Shown here piece after piece: positions 33,046 through 46,939 of a DNA stretch of 64,000 bases. This stretch comes from Caprella mutica (lineage: Eukaryota; Arthropoda; Malacostraca; Amphipoda; Caprellidae). The position numbers were made by a program, and so were the translations under genes. The stretch lies in contig CANNZV010001130.1 of NCBI GenBank assembly GCA_947561585.1, forward strand, positions 158,921 through 222,920, in the 5' to 3' direction. Position 1 is the stretch's first letter. The number at the start of each line of letters is the position of its first letter. The notes beneath the pieces were generated by a model. That model did not search any database. It was given only the letters and a program-made list of their open reading frames with translations, and was not told where the DNA came from.

Positions 33046-33351
33046 CCAGACTGTATTTCATGGTAAATTCCTTCCACTTGTCAGTGGAATTTTTCCCCTT
33101 CGAAAATAATATTATACTGGATAGTAAAGTCTGTAGATTTTAGCTATTTATTCCTATGTTAGTATAACTATAATGTTACCATTATTTTTTTTATTTTTGG
33201 TGGCTAGGTAAATAAAAAAATGTTGATGGCTCATTCAAATAGGTCTTCTTAGTATCTATCATGAAATAGGTAGGTAGGTAGGTATTTTGCTGATTTTTTT
33301 TTCAGCTTTTTGGAAAAGTAATTGGAATTTTGTAAACCAAATACAGACTGG
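33046..33351 (+). mobile_element. CCAGACTG/CAGTCTG-ended small element E
   Basis: CCAGACTGTATTTCATGG at the left, ACCAAATACAGACTGG at the right. The interior repeats D (GGTAAATT, TCAGTGGAATTTTT, GAAAATAATATT). D and E lie head to tail, 9 bases apart. Confidence 0.55.
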
Positions 33352-35330
33352 TTGTGGATTCACATCATTCAGGTATCATCAGTCATAAATTTGAAACAAC
33401 AAATATCAAATTCACTACATTTCTACCTATACCTAGGTATCATAAATCATCTTTCAATCTATCTATGATCTATCTAATAGAACGTATGGTGGGTGCGCCG
33501 TAATCTGGTGCGCCGCTACTCTTTTAGATACGTATCAATATAGGCTATCCTGGCGACTTTGTTCACAGTGCACACTTTGAAACATGGCTAAGGTATATAG
33601 CTATCAGAATCTGTGGACGAGTGGACCATTTAAAATAGAAGCCAACTAATTTTCTTAACTGACATCGGTAGTACTCTATAACTAATAACTTGAGTCGCCT
33701 GTTGGCTGTGGCCTGTGGGTACATAGATATGTCACAGTGGGAGTAACTTGGACATAGGCTACTTAGAGTACAAGTTACAGTGCATTTCCTGATACCTATG
33801 TGGTAGTACATTATACATAGCTAGCTGAAAAATCATTTATTGTTAGATAGATAACTGGTGTCATCAGTACGCACCTTACCTAGGTAGGTAGTGAATTTCA
33901 AAACCCAAAAAACTTGAAAAAAGTACAAATTAGCTAGGCTACCTATATTATATAATATATAGCCTAGCATAGCTATATTTTTTTCAATAGGATACAATAA
34001 CCATTGAACTCTTAAATATTATACACATGATAGATACACAATTTCACTTTCACCAATAAATTAATAACTTGGAACATTAAATCACCTGTCCACCACAGAA
34101 CCTTATTTTAAACTAGAAACTATTCAAAATACGGCAGGTTCAATGGTTCTCAATAAAAAAATCCGATATTTTTCTTTAGAACGTACAAAATAATTGTTCT
34201 ATATATTTCGTTTTGCAACCCTGTTTTTAATAATTTCAGCATGGAAATGATTTTATCTTTAAATAATTATTGAGAATGACCGATTTTTTCAATAATGATT
34301 TCGTGTTATTTGGTATTCTTGTATTCCAATATACCTACTTATTTAAATGGCGCGGATGAAGAACAAATACATGATTAATGTTATAATAATATTAGTATAT
34401 AATTTTAACTGGTTAGTTATTGCAATTATTTCACTTACAATATTGAATCGTTGTTAGATGAACCAAATTAATTTTCTGTACTAATTATATATACCTATGC
34501 AGTATACTGTATGCATTATATACAATATATACATATTGGAGTAAACTTATTAAACTAAGGCCAATGTCAGCTTGTTTATAAGAATGTCATTATATATTTC
34601 ATATATAATATATTTTATATATTCTCACATGCCAAAAGTTTAATTCGACAAATAATAACCTACATCAGGGTAAATAATTACCTAATATCTTATAAATTGA
34701 AAACATGATATGCAATGGTAGTTTAGTATGCTTATAATTTATCTTTATAAATCATTTCATCTATAATCAAGCATCAGCACTTTGATATTTATGGAAATAA
34801 TTTAAGAATGTCTCCTGCAACTACGATTCTCAGTCATATGTACGCATGGAAGTACTATTAGAACCTACATGATCGATGTGTGAGTCTGATGAGAGCTGTT
34901 TCAGTTCATTCAGTGAGAAGATACAGAAAAACTGTATTCTGATAAAGCCTGATATCAACATCGTCAGACTTCACTATTGCTTTGATCTTCTATAAGTGTT
35001 ACTTTAAAAAAATTTAGTGGTTCACTCTAACAAATCAGAAATCTAAAAACGCATACAAATTACTCAATGATATCCGTGGTTAAATAAATATTAGGTAACA
35101 ATAGATTTAATATAAAACTGAATGAGTCAAACCATAGCTGAGTACCAAGAACAATAGTGATTAATGTTTATTTTATATTAGGGCTATCCACCAATTAATT
35201 AACTAAAGCTATTATTACCTATTATTAGCTACACTATCGATAAAGAAGTTGTCTTTTCGTTCAAATTAATTTGTTGGATTATGATTCATGAGCAATATAT
35301 GGTGCTTCAATCTCTGGAAATTTTAGCCAA
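33352..35330. other. No gene recognised; minor repeats
   Basis: Short (TAGG)n at about 33268-33284 precedes it, and many TAGGTA/TACCTA phrases are scattered through it. The minus-strand frame 33563-33811 has no domain. Confidence 0.45.
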
Positions 35331-35565
35331 TATTATCGACTATAAACTCTGAAGATTTTCTATGCTCTGTTCTCCAGAGTTTTCGGCAGATAATAACGCG
35401 TCAAACCTCCACAGATTATCTCGTCCTTATACTGCCGTGGCCTCCGTAGGTCGCGGTAAACATTTGTAGAGAGCAGAGATTATCTGCTGAGCGCTGCTTA
35501 GAAATGCTGAGACTGCCATAAACTACAGTAAAACGTCCGCTATACTGCACCGAATTTTAACTGGG
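35331..35565 (-). repeat. Dispersed repeat, copy 1 (ends GCACCGAATTTTAACTGGG)
   Basis: Shares GCTCTGTTC-x-CCAGAGTTTTCGGC, GCTTAGAAATGCTGA and the AACTGGG terminus with 43890-44124. The terminus is also that of the GC-rich MITE at 25651. Non-coding. Confidence 0.6.
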
Positions 35566-36429
35566 TAACATTACCATTTATCATGTAGCTCTAACGCTAG
35601 TTGAGAAGACTTAAGTAACGTCATGAGTCCAAGATAGGACAACAACATAACTTCTATTCACAAATAGGCAGATAACCCACCAGATACAAAACTAAAAATA
35701 AAGGAAAAATTAATATGAGGTATGCTTTCATATTTCTATAATTAAAGGAAGAAAAACAATTGTTAATAGAAATACAATTTATTGGGAAAATAGTAACAAC
35801 AAATAACTATGTATAATAAATCGTTTATTTTTAATTAAATTAAATTGGAAACCACTCAGCTAGATGTATCACAAAGCTCCATCATGAAAAGTTATATGAA
35901 ATATTATTCAACTTTTTACCCGACGAGAGGAATGTTCATAGAAAAAGATAAATGAAAGTTCTCCCACTTGAATATTCATATCAGGAAATCTAGTACTGTA
36001 TGACACTTTAAGGAGCTGTGATTATTTCTTACCACCAATCCTTTTGGCAATTGCAATCCACATTAAAGGACAGTTTCCCCATCTTCTTTTGACGAACAGT
36101 CATTTCCACGAGAGCACCTGAAAGTACATAATTTCTTTAATAATGTTAACAAAAAAAATGAGTTATGTAGCTAGTTATGTATAATAAATTAATTAGGCTT
36201 ACATATTCTATAATTATGTATTAATTATAAATATAAATTATTAAATATTATTATTTAATATTAATTAACCGTACCCTTAGATTGATGATTATGTAGAAAT
36301 AAACTGTTATAAACTAATTAGCAATCCAACTTTTATTGTAAGGGGGTTTTGACAAGGCTATCCATAGTTGATAAGGCTGGACCATTTTGGTGTTTATAGT
36401 TTGAACAACTGATCGCCGAAACCATAACG
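35566..36429. other. No feature recognised
   Basis: AT-rich, with simple TTAAT/ATTA stretches around 36180-36270. Confidence 0.45.
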
Positions 36430-37250
36430 CTCTACGCTACCATTAATTTAGATAGGAATAAATAGAAAAAACTGGTTGCATTCTCCTTTAATTGACTTAT
36501 TTTTTTAGTTAAGAGTGGATTTTTGATTTACCATTTTTACAATGTATTCTTTAGAATCTCTGCTATCGACTGGATTATTTCTTTTCGATAAATAATAATT
36601 TTTAAGGATAAATATATTTAATGCAATGTAGTGTATCTAGAACTAGTGAATATTGACAACATTGTTTTAGAGGCACATCTTATCATAAGAAATTATGATT
36701 TACCTACTGTTCAGGTGGTGATTTTGTTATGATATCTGTTCACTTGAAAGAATAGAATTAAAAAAGACGATTGCATGTATTCTTCATTATTTCCAAGTAT
36801 TTTGGCAAAATAGAGGATTTCTTGGAGATACCTTTACTAGTTCCAGCAGTCTGGCCTCACTAAATACAGTAGCACAATTTAACAAGTCACAAATGGTGTG
36901 GACCCTATTTCAAATTTTTTTTAATCATGTGCTTAGTTAGGAATAGCTCAGCTGTAGTAAGAATAAATAATATTAAATCCATAGACATAATATTCATGTG
37001 TAAAACACTGCCAACAATTTGATCATATTAGATAAGTAGTGAATAAAACTTAAGTGATTCAAAATTCTCAATGTTAAAAATTAAAATTTACGGTAAAGAA
37101 ATATTCCAGTCGATAGCAGTGATTTTAAAGAAAACACTAAAAAATTGAAATCGAAATTCCACTCATAACTATAAAAATTATTTAATTAAAGGAGAATTCG
37201 ACCAGTTTTTTTTTCAATTTATTCCTTCCTATCTAAAATAATGGTAACGT
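36430..37250. mobile_element. Foldback element with about 175-bp arms
   Basis: 36430-36612 (ACCATTAATTTAGATAGGAA, AAACTGGTTGCATTCTCC, CTGCTATCGACTGG) is the imperfect reverse complement of 37075-37250 (CCAGTCGATAGCAG, GGAGAATTCGACCAG, CCTATCTAAAATAATGG). The 460-base loop includes another CAGTCTGG phrase at 36847. No transposase and no clear target duplication. Confidence 0.6.
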
Positions 37251-37650
37251 CATAATCCGAAATTAGTACATAGTGGAATGAAAATAATCTCTAAAATAAC
37301 TACCACTAAGTCAAAACAAAGATGCCAAACTGGTATGTTCAATGTTGAAACTAACCTTAAGTTCAGTTCAGTGTCTCAATTCCAATTCTTGACCACTCAT
37401 GTCTTCAGAAGAAGAGAAACAAACGACGGATGATCATCAGTGGTTTTAATTCACTTTGCGATGTTACTGGCTATATTTAGACTCAAAGATAGCAGACTTC
37501 TCACCTCTATCAGAAGTATCTGAAACATAAACTTGTACATAAGTGGAAGTATCCAGATGAAAAACTGTTGAATCAAGTTTCAATTAGTTAAAAAGTTTTG
37601 ATAAGTTGTATAATTATAAAAAATGTAATTAACATCCACACAAACAGTGG
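37251..37650. other. No feature recognised
   Basis: Spacer before the satellite; nothing supportable. Confidence 0.45.
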
Positions 37651-40600
37651 ATCTACTGTCAGCAGTCAAAAATCTACAGTCAGCAGTCAAAAATCTACAG
37701 TCAGCAGTCAAAAATCTACAGTCAACAGTCAAAAATCTACAGTCAATTGTCAAAAATCTACAGTCAACAGTCGAAAATCTACAGTCAATATTCAAAAATC
37801 TACAGTCAATATTCAAAAATCTACAGTCAACAGTCAAAAATCTACAGTCAACCGACAAAAATCTAAAGTCAACAGTCAAAAATCTATAGTCAATAGTCAA
37901 AAATCTAGAGTCAACAGTCAAAAATCTACAGTCAACAGTCAAAAATCTACAGTCAATTGTCAAAAATTTACAGTCAACAGTCGAAAATCTACAGTCAATA
38001 TTCAAAAATCTACAGTCAATATTCAAAAATCTACAGTCAACAGTCAAAAATCTATAGTCATTTGTCAAAAATCTACTGTCAATAGTCAATAATCTACAAT
38101 CAATAGTCAAAAATTTACAGTCAATAGTCAAAAATCTAGAGTCAACAGTCAAAAATCTACAGTGAACAGTCAAAAATCTACAGTCAATTGTCAAAAATTT
38201 ACAGTCAACAGTCACAAATCTACAGTCAATATTCAAAAATCTACTGTCAATATTCAAAAATCTACAGTCAACAGTCAAAAATCTATAGTCATTTGTCAAA
38301 AATCTACTGTCAATAGTCAATAATCTACAATCAATAGTCAAAAATCTACAGTCAATAGTCAAAAATCTATAGTCAATAGTCAAAAATCTAGTCAATAGTA
38401 AAAAATAAATCTACAGTCAATAGTGAAAAATCAACAGTCAATACTCAAAATCTAAATCACAGTAAATAGTCAAAAATCTTGATCACAGTCAATAGACAGA
38501 AATCTACAGTCTATAGTCAAAAATCTAGAGTCAATAGTCAAAAAATTACAGTCAATAGTCAAAAATCTACAGTCAATAGTCAAAAATCTAAAGTCAATAG
38601 TCAAAATCTACAGTCAATAGTCAAAAAGTTACAGTCAATAGTCAAAAATCTAGAGTCAACAGTCAAAAAACTACAGTCAATAGTCAAAATCTACAGTCAA
38701 CAGTCAAAAATCCACAGTCAACAGTCAAAAATCTACAGTCAACAGTAAAAAATCTACAGTCAACCGTCAAAAATCTACAGTCAATAGTCAAAAATCTATG
38801 TCAATAGTCAAAAATCTATGTCAATAGTCATAAATCTACAGTCAACAGTCAAAAATCTACAGTCCACAGTTAAAAATCTAAAGTAAATAGTCAAAAACTA
38901 CAGTCAATAGTCAAAAATCTACAGTCAATAGTCAAAAATCTAAAGTCAATAGTCAAAAATCTACAGTCAATAGTCAAAAATCTACAGTCAATAGTCAAAA
39001 ATCTATAGTCAATAGTAAAAAAACTACAGTCAATAGTCAAAAATCTACAGTCAACAGTCAAAAATCTACAGTCAACAGTCAAAAATCTACAGTCAATAGT
39101 CAAAAATCTATAGTCAATAGTCAAAAATCTACAGTCAAGGGTCAAAAATATACCGTCAAAAGTAAAAAAATCTATAGTAAATAGTGAAAAATCAACAGTC
39201 AATATTCAAAAATCTAAATCACAGTCAATAGTCAAAAATCTACAGTCAATATTCAAAAATCTACAGTCAACAGTCAAAAATCTACAGTCAACCGACAAAA
39301 ATCTACAGTCAACAGTCAAAAATCTATAGTCAATAGTCAAAAATCTAGAGTCAACAGTCAAAAATCTACAGTCAACAGTCAAAAATCTACAGTCAATTGT
39401 CAAAAATTTACAGTCAACAGTCGAAAATCTACAGTCAATATTCAAAAATCTACAGTCAATATTCAAAAATCTACAGTCAACAGTCAAAAATCTATAGTCA
39501 TTTGTCAAAAATCTACTGTCAATAGTCAATAATCTACAATCAATAGTCAAAAATCTACAGTCAATAGTCAAAAATCTAGAGTCAAAAGTCAAAAATCTAC
39601 AGTGAACAGTCAAAAATCTACAGTCAATTGTCAAAAATTTACAGTCAACAGTCACAAATCTACAGTCAATATTCAAAAATCTACAGTCAATATTCAAAAA
39701 TCTACAGTCAACAGTCAAAAATCTATAGTCATTTGTCAAAAATCTACTGTCAATAGTCAATAATCTACAATCAATAGTCAAAAATCTACAGTCAATAGTC
39801 AAAAATCTATAGTCAATAGTCAAAAATCTAGTCAATAGTAAAAAATAAATCTACAGTCAATAGTGAAAAATCAACAGTCAATACTCAAAATCTAAATCAC
39901 AGTAAATAGTCAAAAATCTTGATCACAGTCAATAGACAGAAATCTACAGTCTATAGTCAAAAATCTAGAGTCAATAGTCAAAAAATTACAGTCAATAGTC
40001 AAAAATCTACAGTCAATAGTCAAAAATCTAAAGTCAATAGTCAAAATCTACAGTCAATAGTCAAAAAGTTACAGTCAATAGTCAAAAATCTAGAGTCAAC
40101 AGTCAAAAAACTACAGTCAATAGTCAAAATCTACAGTCAACAGTCAAAAATCCACAGTCAACAGTCAAAAATCTACAGTCAACAGTAAAAAATCTACAGT
40201 CAACCGTCAAAAATCTACAGTCAATAGTCAAAAATCTATGTCAATAGTCAAAAATCTATGTCAATAGTCATAAATCTACAGTCAACAGTCAAAAATCTAC
40301 AGTCCACAGTTAAAAATCTAAAGTAAATAGTCAAAAACTACAGTCAATAGTCAAAAATCTACGGTCAATAGTCAAAAATCTAAAGTCAATAGTCAAAAAT
40401 CTACAGTCAATAGTCAAAAATCTAAAGTCAATAGTCAAAAATCTACAGTCAATAGTCAAAAATCTACAGTCAATAGTCAAAAATCTATAGTCAATAGTAA
40501 AAAAACTACAGTCAATAGTCAAAAATCTACAGTCAACAGTCAAAAATCTACAGTCAACAGTCAAAAATCTACAGTCAATAGTCAAAAATCTATAGTCAAT

Positions 40601-43475
40601 AGTCAAAAATCTACAGTCAAGGGTCAAAAATATACCGTCAAAAGTAAAAAAATCTATAGTAAATAGTGAAAAATCAACAGTCAATATTCAAAAATCTAAA
40701 TCACAGTCAATAGTCAAAAATCTACAGTCAATAGTCAAAAATCTAGAGTCAACAGTCAAAAATCTATAGTCAATTGTCAAAAATCTACAGTCAATAGTCA
40801 AAATCTACAGTCAATATTCAGAAATCTACAGTCAACAGTCAAAAATCTACAGTCAACCGACAAAAATATACAGTCAACAGTCAAAAATCTATAGTCAATA
40901 GTCAAAAATCTACAGTCAATAGTCAAAAATCTAGAGTGAACAGTCAAAAATCTACAGTCAACAGTCAAAAATCTACAGTCAATATTCAAAAATCTACAGT
41001 CAACAGTCAAAAATCTATAGTCATTTGTCAAAAATCTACAGTCAATAGTCAAAAATCTATAGTCAATAGTCAAAAATCTAGTCAATAGTAAAAAAAAAAT
41101 CTACAGTCAATAGTGAAAAATCAACAGTCAATACTCAAAATCTAAATCACAGTAAATAGTCAAAAATCTTAATCACAGTCAATAGACAGAAATCTACAGT
41201 CTATAGTCAAAAATCTAGAGTCAATAGTCAATAATCTACAATCAAAAGTCAAAAATCTACAGTCAATAGTCAAAAATCTAGAGTCAACAGTCAAAAATCT
41301 ACAGTCAACAGTCAAAAATCTACAGTCAATTGTCAAAAATTTACAGTCAACAGTCAAAAATATACAGTCAATATTCAAAAATCTACAGTCAATATTCAAA
41401 AATCTACAGTCAACAGTCAAAAATCTATAGTCATTTGTCAAAAATCTACTGTCAATATTCAATAATCTACAATCAATAGTCAAAAATCTACAGTTAATAG
41501 TCAAAAATCTATAGTCAATAGTAAAAAAACTACAGTCAATAATCAAAAATCTACAGTCAACAGTCAAAAATCTACAGTCAACAGTGAAAAATCTACAGTC
41601 AATAGTCAAAAATCTATAGTCAATAGTCAAAAATCTACAGTCAAGGGTCAAAAATATACCGTCAAAAGTAAAAAAATCTATAGTAAATAGTGAAAAATCA
41701 ACAGTCAATATTCAAAAATCTAAATCACAGTCAATAGTCAAAAATCTACAGTCAATAGTCAAAAATCTACAGTCAACAGTCAAAAATCTATAGTCAATTG
41801 TCAAAAATCTACAGTCAATAGTCAAAATCTACAGTCAATATTCAGAAATCTACAGTCAACAGTCAAAAATCTACAGTCAACCGACAAAAATATACAGTCA
41901 ACAGTCAAAAATCTACAGTCAATATTCAAAAATCTAAAGGCAACAGTCAAAATTCTATAGTCATTTGTCAAAAATCTACAGTCAATAGTCAAAAATCTAT
42001 AGTCAATAGTCAAAAATCTAGTCAATAGTAAAAAAAAAAATCTACAGTCAATAGTGAAAAATCAACAGTCAATACTCAAAATCTAAATCACAGTCTATAG
42101 TCAAAAATCTAGAGTCAATAGTCAAAAATCTACAGTCAATATTCAGAAATCTACAGTCAACAGTCAAAAATCTACAGTCAACCGACAAAAATATACAGTC
42201 AACAGTCAAAAATCTATAGTCAATAGTCAAAAATCTACAGTCAATAGTCAAAAATCTAGAGTGAACAGACAAAAATCTACAGTCAATATTCAAAAATCTA
42301 AATCACAGTAAATAGTCAAAAATCTACATTTAATAGTCAAAAATCTACAGTCAATATTCAAAAATCTACAGTCAACAGTAAAAATCTATAGTCATTTGTC
42401 AAAAATCTACAGTCAATAGTCAAAAATCTATAGTCAATAGTCAAAAATCTAGTCAATAGTAAAAAAAAAATCTACAGTCAATAGTGAAAAATCAACAGTC
42501 AATACTCAAAATCTAAATCAAAGTAAATAATCAAAAATCTTAATCACAGTCAATAGACAGAAATCTACAGTCTATAGTCAAAAATCTAGAGTCAATAGTC
42601 AAAAAATTACAGTCAATAGTCAAAAATCTACAGTCAATAGTCAAAAATCTAGAGTCAATAGTCAAAATCTACAGTCAATAGTCAAAAATTTACAGTCAAT
42701 AGTCAAAAATCTAGAGTCAACAGTCAAAAATCTACAGTCCATAGTCAAAATCTACAGTCAACAGTCAAAAATCTACAGTCAACAGTCAAAAATCTACAGT
42801 CAACAGTCAAAAATCTACAGTCAACCGTCAAAAATCTACAGTCAATAGTCAAAAATCTATGTCAATAGTCAAAAATCTATGTCAATAGTTATAAATCTAC
42901 AGTCAACAGTCAAAAATCTACAGTCCACAGTTAAAAAATCTACAGTAAATATTCAAAAACTACAGTCAATAGTCAACAATCTACGGTCAATAGTCAAAAA
43001 TCTAAAGTCAATAGTCAAAAATCTACAGTCAATAGTCAAAAATCTAAAGTCAATAGTCAAAAATCTGCAGTCAATAGTCAAAAATCTACAGTCAATAGTC
43101 AAAAATCTATAGTCAATAGTCAAAAATCTACAGTCAATAGTCAAGAATCTACAGTCAACAGTCAAAAATCTACAGTCAACAGTCAAAAATCTACAGTCAA
43201 TAGTCAAAATCTATAGTCAATAGTCAAAAATCTACAGTCAAGGGTCAAAAATATACCGTCAAAAGTAAAAAAATCTATAGTAAATAGTGAAAAATCAACA
43301 GTCAATATTCAAAAATCTAAATCACAGTCAATAGTCAAAAATCTATGTCAATAGTCAAAAATCTACAGTCAATAGTCAAAAATCTACAGTCAACAGTCAA
43401 AAATCTATAGTCAATTGTCAAAAATCTACAGTCAATAGTCAAAATCTACAGTCAATAGTCAGAAATCTACAGTTT
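37651..43475. repeat. 21-bp satellite, about 277 units, with higher-order structure
   Basis: Basic unit of about 21 bases built on AAAATCTACAGTCAA plus a TAGTC or CAGTC link, with variants GTCATTTGTC, ATTC and CCGAC. A block starting near 37801 recurs at an offset of exactly 1440 bases (37801-38890 versus 39241-40330) with only a few differences. Partial further copies occur near 41150 and 42520 at offsets of about 1250 and 1366. Since 21 is divisible by 3, the minus strand reads a 7-residue RFLTIDC repeat and the plus strand a QKSTVNS repeat over hundreds of residues. These are not genes in my view. Confidence 0.97.
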
Positions 43476-43686
43476 AAGAGTTAATTATTCTGATATAAAA
43501 TAATTGAATCATTGGCGAAAAGTAAAATGTTATTGTGCAAGGTTTCATGCAAAAATCAATATATTATTAAGCTCATAGATAAATACCACTTTTATAGGTA
43601 CTGAGAACAAACATATATTAATAATTTTTTCCTTCTATTTACAGCTACATATATCTATCTGAATAAATCAATAAAATAACAAAGTA

Positions 43687-43814
43687 GGGTTAGTTCTGAA
43701 TTATCGGACAGTTCCATAATTTCGGACATGTAAGAAGGAAAAATAATAACTGTTATATAGACTTTCATTATGTGTCCGGAAAAGTGGAACTGTTCGATAA
43801 TTAGGATCTTACCC
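43687..43814. mobile_element. 128-bp TA-flanked hairpin MITE
   Basis: TA (43685-43686), then GGGTTAGTTCTGAATTATCG and GGACAGTTCC; mirrored by GGAACTGTTCGATAATTAGG and CTTACCC, then TA (43815-43816). The two halves are about 80 percent complementary over about 48 bases. This fits a Tc1/mariner- or pogo-type MITE. Confidence 0.72.
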
Positions 43815-43889
43815 TATGCTCTGTAGAATATCATTATATGCATGTATATAAATTAATTAAGCTGCTAGAATAGTTTATGAATAATTATT

Positions 43890-44124
43890 TACTACTTCAA
43901 TGGCCATTTAAAACTGCTACAAACACTGCAGATTTTCATTGCTCTGTTCACCAGAGTTTTCGGCTGATTTAAACACCTCAAATCTAGGCAGATTATATCG
44001 ACATTAAAGAAGCAAGGCCTTGGAAGATGGCAGTTGCTAAATGCGGAGCGTATTGCTTAGAAATGCTGAAACTGCGGTAAACTATGTAAAAATGACCAAT
44101 ATACTGCTCCCATTTCTAACTGGG
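43890..44124 (-). repeat. Dispersed repeat, copy 2
   Basis: Same family and orientation as 35331-35565: GCTCTGTTCACCAGAGTTTT, GCTTAGAAATGCTGAAACTG and the terminus TTTCTAACTGGG. Confidence 0.6.
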
Positions 44125-46939
44125 ATCTTAATTATAAAAATATTATCATGTTGTATACTACAGAGTTATGCACTTGACATGTAGATTAGTAAAATAAATT
44201 AAAAGAGTGTAATACCATTTAATAATAATTATACTTTCACGACTTTACTGATTTCAATTTGTTCATTGAAATCATAGTTCAAGATGTGATTTTTTTGTCA
44301 CCCTACTTGTCTAATGTAACAAATTAACAAAGTTTGAAATGTGTTACATTGAAGTGTCTAGAAAACTATCCTTGGTAGGAAATAATTACAGTTATAATCA
44401 ACTAAACATTAATCAAATACATTAATTTGAGATGAGAATGATACGCAACTTTAAACTTTTTTGAATGATTATGAAATAGAAACTAATTCGAATTCATTGT
44501 GAATTAATTAATGTAATCCAATATGAAATGAATCTTAGAACATATTTATATTCATCTGGGCATTTATTAAACCATTGAGTATATTTAATTCATCATAATA
44601 CATTTGGAGCAAATTAAATTAATTCTTTTCAGTATCTCCACCAGATTCAAATTAACTTAATGAATAATATTCCTAGCAATGGTTTCTATTTATTCATTTG
44701 ATTTTTTTATGTTATTATATTGTGTCAATATTCAATAATAATTCAATATTTCAAATGAGTATTCTGTATTAGAATTTATTTATTTATTGTTACAGTGAAA
44801 TATGAAAGAAGATAATTATGTTATTTTATATATCGTAAACCGTAATAAGTAGATTTACATGGTTCACTATTAGAAGTCTTTGCAGTAAAAATCTCATCTT
44901 CAGTACATTCTCCAGCCAAGACCATATATTATAACTTCAATATTGGCTTATGACTGTTCAAAATAGTAGGAATTAACTGTTTTATTGAAATAAAATTTCA
45001 ATAAAACGGTATGCAAATTAAACGTGAGATGTAATTTCATTTATTTGTTCCTCATCTCTAATCCCACAGCTACATTCCCTATCATTTTTCTGGCAGATAT
45101 CAGATGCCATGCATTGCAGATGAAAATGTCATGAGAGAGAGTGTACCATTCATGTGATATGAAACAAAATGTGAAGCCAGATGAGAGCACCGTAATATTT
45201 AATGTGAATGACATCTGAAGTTACAAAATGCATCATTTTGTACAAAATGAATCCTGAAGCATGAAGCTCATTGTAATTAAAATTTTTAGTGGCAGCTTCA
45301 GAAAATAATATTCATAAAGAAATAATATATGTTTGATTTCTAAGTGACTGACATGACATGTGTCGTTAATCTGATCTAATCTGTTGAATTATTTAATAAA
45401 TATTAATTTGTATTATATTTTTAATTCCTTAATCATCATTTAGAGTTTTTAGCGTTAATAATAATTACAATTATTATTATCTATTATTTGACGCTTTACT
45501 GAGTAACAAGAATTAATCAAAATATTAATATTTCAATCTATAACAATTTCATCACAAGGTTAGTATATTTCAGTATCCATAAAAAATCCCCCGGAGGAAA
45601 AATCTCATTGTGGAAAAAATACCACACGGAACAACTCCCCCCTGAAACATCTTTGATATTTGTATGTTCCTAGTTTGAATCCTTGATCATCGGTCTCAAG
45701 CTAAATACCTTATCAAATTTTTATACTGTGCAGTCACTGTAGTGGTAAAAGATAAAGATAAAATAAGATTTATATAAGTTACATACTTCCTCGGAGACAC
45801 TTACTTAGGTAAACAACATAGCTGTTAGAATAGGATTCCCACTGTAATATTTGCAAAGTTATCATCAAGGAAATTAGACATTTTCTTTTCAAAGTGTATA
45901 AGTATAATTCAAGTATGTTATAAATTATTACTTTCTAAATCATACCAAACATCAAGCTCCAAATACAAGATTATAAAAATAGTTTTGATTATAACAATCA
46001 ACTATGTTAAACTTCAATATCAAAGAATATAAAAGAAGCACAAAATATAGGAAAAAATAATAATGTCCTGTATAATATTACATCTCATAGAACATAAAAC
46101 ATAATAAATTGAGTACATAATATTATATTGTAGTTAACCATACGATTCAAAAAAATAATACATGAACTATGTTATTTCTTCTAAATCCTAACATCTAACA
46201 CAAACAGATGTGTCTATACAAACAGTCCAACATGTGTCACAACATCTATTTCATTTATTATGAAAGATTTATTTTATAATCTTCAGATTATATCTCCACA
46301 AGTCTTGGACTCAGGGATAAATGAACTTTAGTGGAAATTCTCCAACTCATCTTTTCATTATCATCGAACTGATGATAAAATTACTTATTTATTATTATCA
46401 TCATGAGATGAATTATTATGCACATTTATTGAACTCATCAAGAGTTTTATCTCATATTATTTATTCATCATTTTCACATTCATCAAACATGTGATAGATC
46501 ACTTATTTATCGATCGTTATTGGATGTATTTACCTATCTACCTTTTAGCTCATTATTATAAAGAGCTCTCTTTCAAATCCATTTATTCTTTTAATCATCG
46601 AGGTATACTTAATTCTCGGCTACTTTTAATCATATTCGGTTCCTTTGTAATTTGAACCTTTACAAGTCAAATAATGAATTAATTAATTATTCGTTCAGAG
46701 TAACTTAGGAATATAGTTACGTTTTATTCTTCTATTAATCACATATAATTATATGTGATTAATAGATATACATATAATTATATACATATAATTATATCAT
46801 TTTACTTTGAATTTTTATATTATCACATAAGTATAGTTTCACCACAGAAAACTACGGTGAATTTGCTGATCCGCTGTTATTTTTTCTTCCCAGTGCTCCA
46901 ACAACAAATTTAAAGATCTCCTTAAAGCTTCCCTTGCAT
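44125..46939. other. No gene recognised; AT palindromes near 46.75 kb
   Basis: Long AT-rich stretch. 46737-46797 consists of overlapping CACATATAATTATATGTG-type palindromes. Nothing else is supportable. Confidence 0.45.

Noticed and set aside
37580..43207. Long RFLTIDC and QKSTVNS ORFs as protein genes
   Set aside because: They arise from a 21-bp satellite open on both strands; start and stop positions fall at repeat edges and no non-repeat domain is attached.
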